From assembly GCF_001696605.3 (NCBI RefSeq), contig NZ_CP031716.1, positions 3,410,001-3,474,000 of the forward strand: a stretch of DNA of 64,000 nt, given 5' to 3'. Every line of letters starts with the position of its first letter. Position 1 is the first letter of the stretch. The DNA is from Acinetobacter wuhouensis. GTDB lineage: Bacteria; Pseudomonadota; Gammaproteobacteria; Pseudomonadales; Moraxellaceae. Positions 62,208 through 64,000 of this stretch are shown in pieces. Made by a program: the position numbers and the translations under genes. The notes beneath the pieces are model-generated. The model saw only the letters and a program-made list of their open reading frames with translations, was not told where the DNA came from and searched no databases.

Positions 62208-63265
62208 TAATCAAAACTCCTCAAAGCTAAGCCACACGCAACCATCAATGATGGCGCATCATTCTCAATTTTTTTCAAATCAATTTGTGGTGAGAATCCC
62301 ATTTGCAAGAAAGGATTTGCAATCGTGACGCGGTAGCCTAATTTTTGTTGTAATAATTTAGATAAACCAGGAATATTGGCATTCCCCCCTGCCAATAAAA
62401 TATGATCAATCTCATTGAATTGAGAAGATGAGAAGAAGAACTGTAGTGAACGCGCTGCTTGTTGAACCACAGCTTCTAAAAATGGCATTAACACTTCAGT
62501 TTCAAAGTCATCTGGCAATGTACGATCTTTCTTCGCACGCCCAGCTTCTTCATATGACAAACCATAACGGTTTTGTACGTCCTGCGTCAGTTGCTTTCCA
62601 CCAAATACTTGTTCACGGGTATAGATAATTTTGCCATTTTGCATGACAGACAAAGTCGTCATGGTATGACCAATATCGAGGATACCCACAAGATTTGCAC
62701 CAATTGGCAATGTATCTGAGAAAACTGCAAAAGCTCGTTCCATTGCATAACTTTCGACGTCTGCGATTTTTGGCGATAAACCTGCTATTTCTAAAACTTC
62801 AACGCGAGATTCAATATTCTCAGCGCGGGTTGCAACCAAGAGTACATTAACGCGGTTTGGATTTGCCAATTTATCATTGAGAACTTCAAAATCTAGGCTA
62901 ACTTCATCGAGTGGGAATGGGATGTACTGCTCAGCATCCATTCGGATCTGAACTTCCCGTTCTTCATCAGACATGTCTGCATCCATCTCGATGACTTTGT
63001 GAATCACCATAGACGTAGGTACAGCAACCGCTACATTTTGCGATTGTGGATTGGCAAGATTCACTGCACGTTCCAATGCATCCGCAACTGCTTCAGGATT
63101 AAGAATATTTTTCTCGACCACACTCCCCTCAAGAAGCGGACTTAATCCGTAGCTTTCAACCCAATAACGACCGTTTTTAACAGAGAGCTCTAAAATCTTT
63201 ACAGTAGTAGAACTAATATCTACTCCTATTAACCCCTTATTTGGCTTACGATATAGTCTAAGCAC
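62207..63265 (-). CDS. pilM: Type IV pilus assembly ATPase-like protein PilM
   Basis: A 352-aa actin-like (FtsA-type) cytoplasmic protein that recruits PilN to the pilus alignment complex. The phosphate-binding strand GLIGVDISSTTVKILEL is at about 11-27 and the second phosphate motif GILDIGHTMTTLSVMQ at about 193-208; HILLAGGNANIPGL marks the adenosine region. The ATG at 63265 is the first of the operon, followed by pilN with one base of overlap. The 164-bp gap to ponA carries both promoters; the motif TTGACG (complement of 63363-63368) is a possible -35. Length is normal. Confidence 0.96.
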   Translation of the reverse strand: MLRLYRKPNKGLIGVDISSTTVKILELSVKNGRYWVESYGLSPLLEGSVVEKNILNPEAVADALERAVNLANPQSQNVAVAVPTSMVIHKVIEMDADMSDEEREVQIRMDAEQYIPFPLDEVSLDFEVLNDKLANPNRVNVLLVATRAENIESRVEVLEIAGLSPKIADVESYAMERAFAVFSDTLPIGANLVGILDIGHTMTTLSVMQNGKIIYTREQVFGGKQLTQDVQNRYGLSYEEAGRAKKDRTLPDDFETEVLMPFLEAVVQQAARSLQFFFSSSQFNEIDHILLAGGNANIPGLSKLLQQKLGYRVTIANPFLQMGFSPQIDLKKIENDAPSLMVACGLALRSFD

Positions 63266-63429
63266 GATACATTTCCTATTATTTTTTTATCCCCAATAAA
63301 TAACACAAACCGACTGCATTTGGTCTTAATTTTTTACAGATACAATATCCCATCTAACAATCCGTCAAATGAAAAGTTATACTGACCATCAATTAGTTTG
63401 CCATTAGCTATTATTAAAACTTACTTGTT

Positions 63430-64000
63430 ATGAAAAAGCTATCTTGTTCAGGTCATATTCATCCCTTTTTTTTGCTGATTATTATTATCTTAGTCGCAAT
63501 TCCGATGGGCTTTTATGGAATGTACCTATATATCGCCCCATCGTTACCAGAAATGAGCTCTTTAAAAAAGGCGCCATTGCTTAAACCTTTGCAAGTTTAT
63601 TCTGCAGATAATCAACTGATTGCTGAATATGGTGGCAAACTTTCTGTGCCCGTTGAGTACAATCAGATTCCACCACATTTCATCCATGCCTTTCTAGCGG
63701 CTGAAGACTCCTCCTTTTTTGAACACAGTGGGATCAGCTTTAAGGGTTTAGGACGCGCAGTCAGTGAAACTGTGACAGGCTCAAATGTGCAAACAGGTGG
63801 TTCAACCATCACCATGCAAGTGGCAAAAAACTATTATTTATCTCCTGAACGTACTTTAAAACGAAAATTAACCGAAGTATTTTTGGCACGAAAAATAGAA
63901 CAAAACTTATCAAAAGAAGATATTTTATCGTTATACGTCAATAAAATATTTTTAGGTAAAAATGCCTATGGTATTGCTGCTGCTGCAAAAATTTATTATG
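63430..64000 (+). CDS. ponA: Penicillin-binding protein 1A, partial (3' end outside window)
   Basis: The first 190 codons of a class A PBP, which polymerises and cross-links peptidoglycan. A short cytoplasmic tail and a membrane helix (about 12-32) precede the glycosyltransferase family 51 domain, with AAEDSSFFEHSGIS (catalytic Glu92), GGSTITMQVAKNYYL (about 132-146) and RKLTEVFLARKIE (about 155-167). The transpeptidase domain is beyond the right edge. It is divergent from pilM, as in other Acinetobacter and pseudomonad genomes (ponA-pilMNOPQ). The start ATG at 63430 has no strong ribosome site. Confidence 0.95.
   Translation, partial: MKKLSCSGHIHPFFLLIIIILVAIPMGFYGMYLYIAPSLPEMSSLKKAPLLKPLQVYSADNQLIAEYGGKLSVPVEYNQIPPHFIHAFLAAEDSSFFEHSGISFKGLGRAVSETVTGSNVQTGGSTITMQVAKNYYLSPERTLKRKLTEVFLARKIEQNLSKEDILSLYVNKIFLGKNAYGIAAAAKIYY

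Overview
This window is chromosomal DNA from a member of the genus Acinetobacter (Gammaproteobacteria, Moraxellaceae). The base composition is AT-rich. Several gene groups are typical of that genus: the run ponA / pilMNOPQ-aroK-aroB-SPOR-gltB-gltD, a CraA-type chloramphenicol/multidrug MFS pump, a small isolated gspG-gspF pair, and a group 2 Mrp antiporter with fused A and B subunits. The species cannot be fixed from this sequence alone. Both edges cut genes: tusA on the left (minus strand, C-terminal part missing) and ponA on the right (plus strand, N-terminal 190 codons present).

Layout. 0.0-3.3 kb: tusA, then corC-lnt (envelope), and a GFA-type zinc protein. 3.3-8.0 kb: a small membrane protein, gspG and gspF of type II secretion, and divergent priA. 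8.0-13.4 kb: a minus-strand cluster (membrane-anchored Holliday-junction-nuclease-like protein, 90-aa protein, WG/Sel1-repeat protein) back to back with an orphan ParA and an AI-2E-family exporter. 13.6-20 kb: SodC lipoprotein, DUF2252 protein, FUSC exporter, DUF3817 protein and a CraA-like pump. 20-24 kb: small membrane proteins, a pirin, an unrecognised coiled-coil membrane protein and a lipoprotein. 24-27 kb: D-2-hydroxyglutarate dehydrogenase divergent from serA, two enzymes known to be metabolically coupled. 27-33 kb: two paralogous EamA exporters flanking a Sel1-protein/PPP-phosphatase pair, then a hemerythrin protein and hisIE. 33-40.5 kb: a PhoX-type phosphatase with a good candidate Pho box, then an unrecognised plus-strand cassette of SF1 helicase, ABC/SMC-type ATPase with a Glu-to-Gln change in Walker B, and AraC-type regulator, followed by a fatty acid hydroxylase-like protein. 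40.9-47.8 kb: the mrpA(B)CDEFG Na+/H+ antiporter operon followed by a divergent ribE. 47.9-64 kb: a PF10118 diiron-like protein, gltBD, the SPOR protein, aroBK, the type IV pilus pilMNOPQ operon, and ponA in the opposite direction.

Most of the window is ordinary core genome. There is no prophage, insertion sequence, CRISPR array, tRNA or rRNA that I can see. The parts I would look at again are: the helicase/ATPase cassette at 35.8-39.7 kb; the nuclease-ParA neighbourhood at 8-12.2 kb; an inverted pair of perfect DnaA boxes after sodC; the palindromes around gltB/gltD and upstream of the D-2-HG dehydrogenase; the structured leader of the mrp operon; and a 98-bp inverted-repeat-bounded element near 28.3 kb. 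All functional statements come from reading the sequence and from family knowledge; no database search was run.
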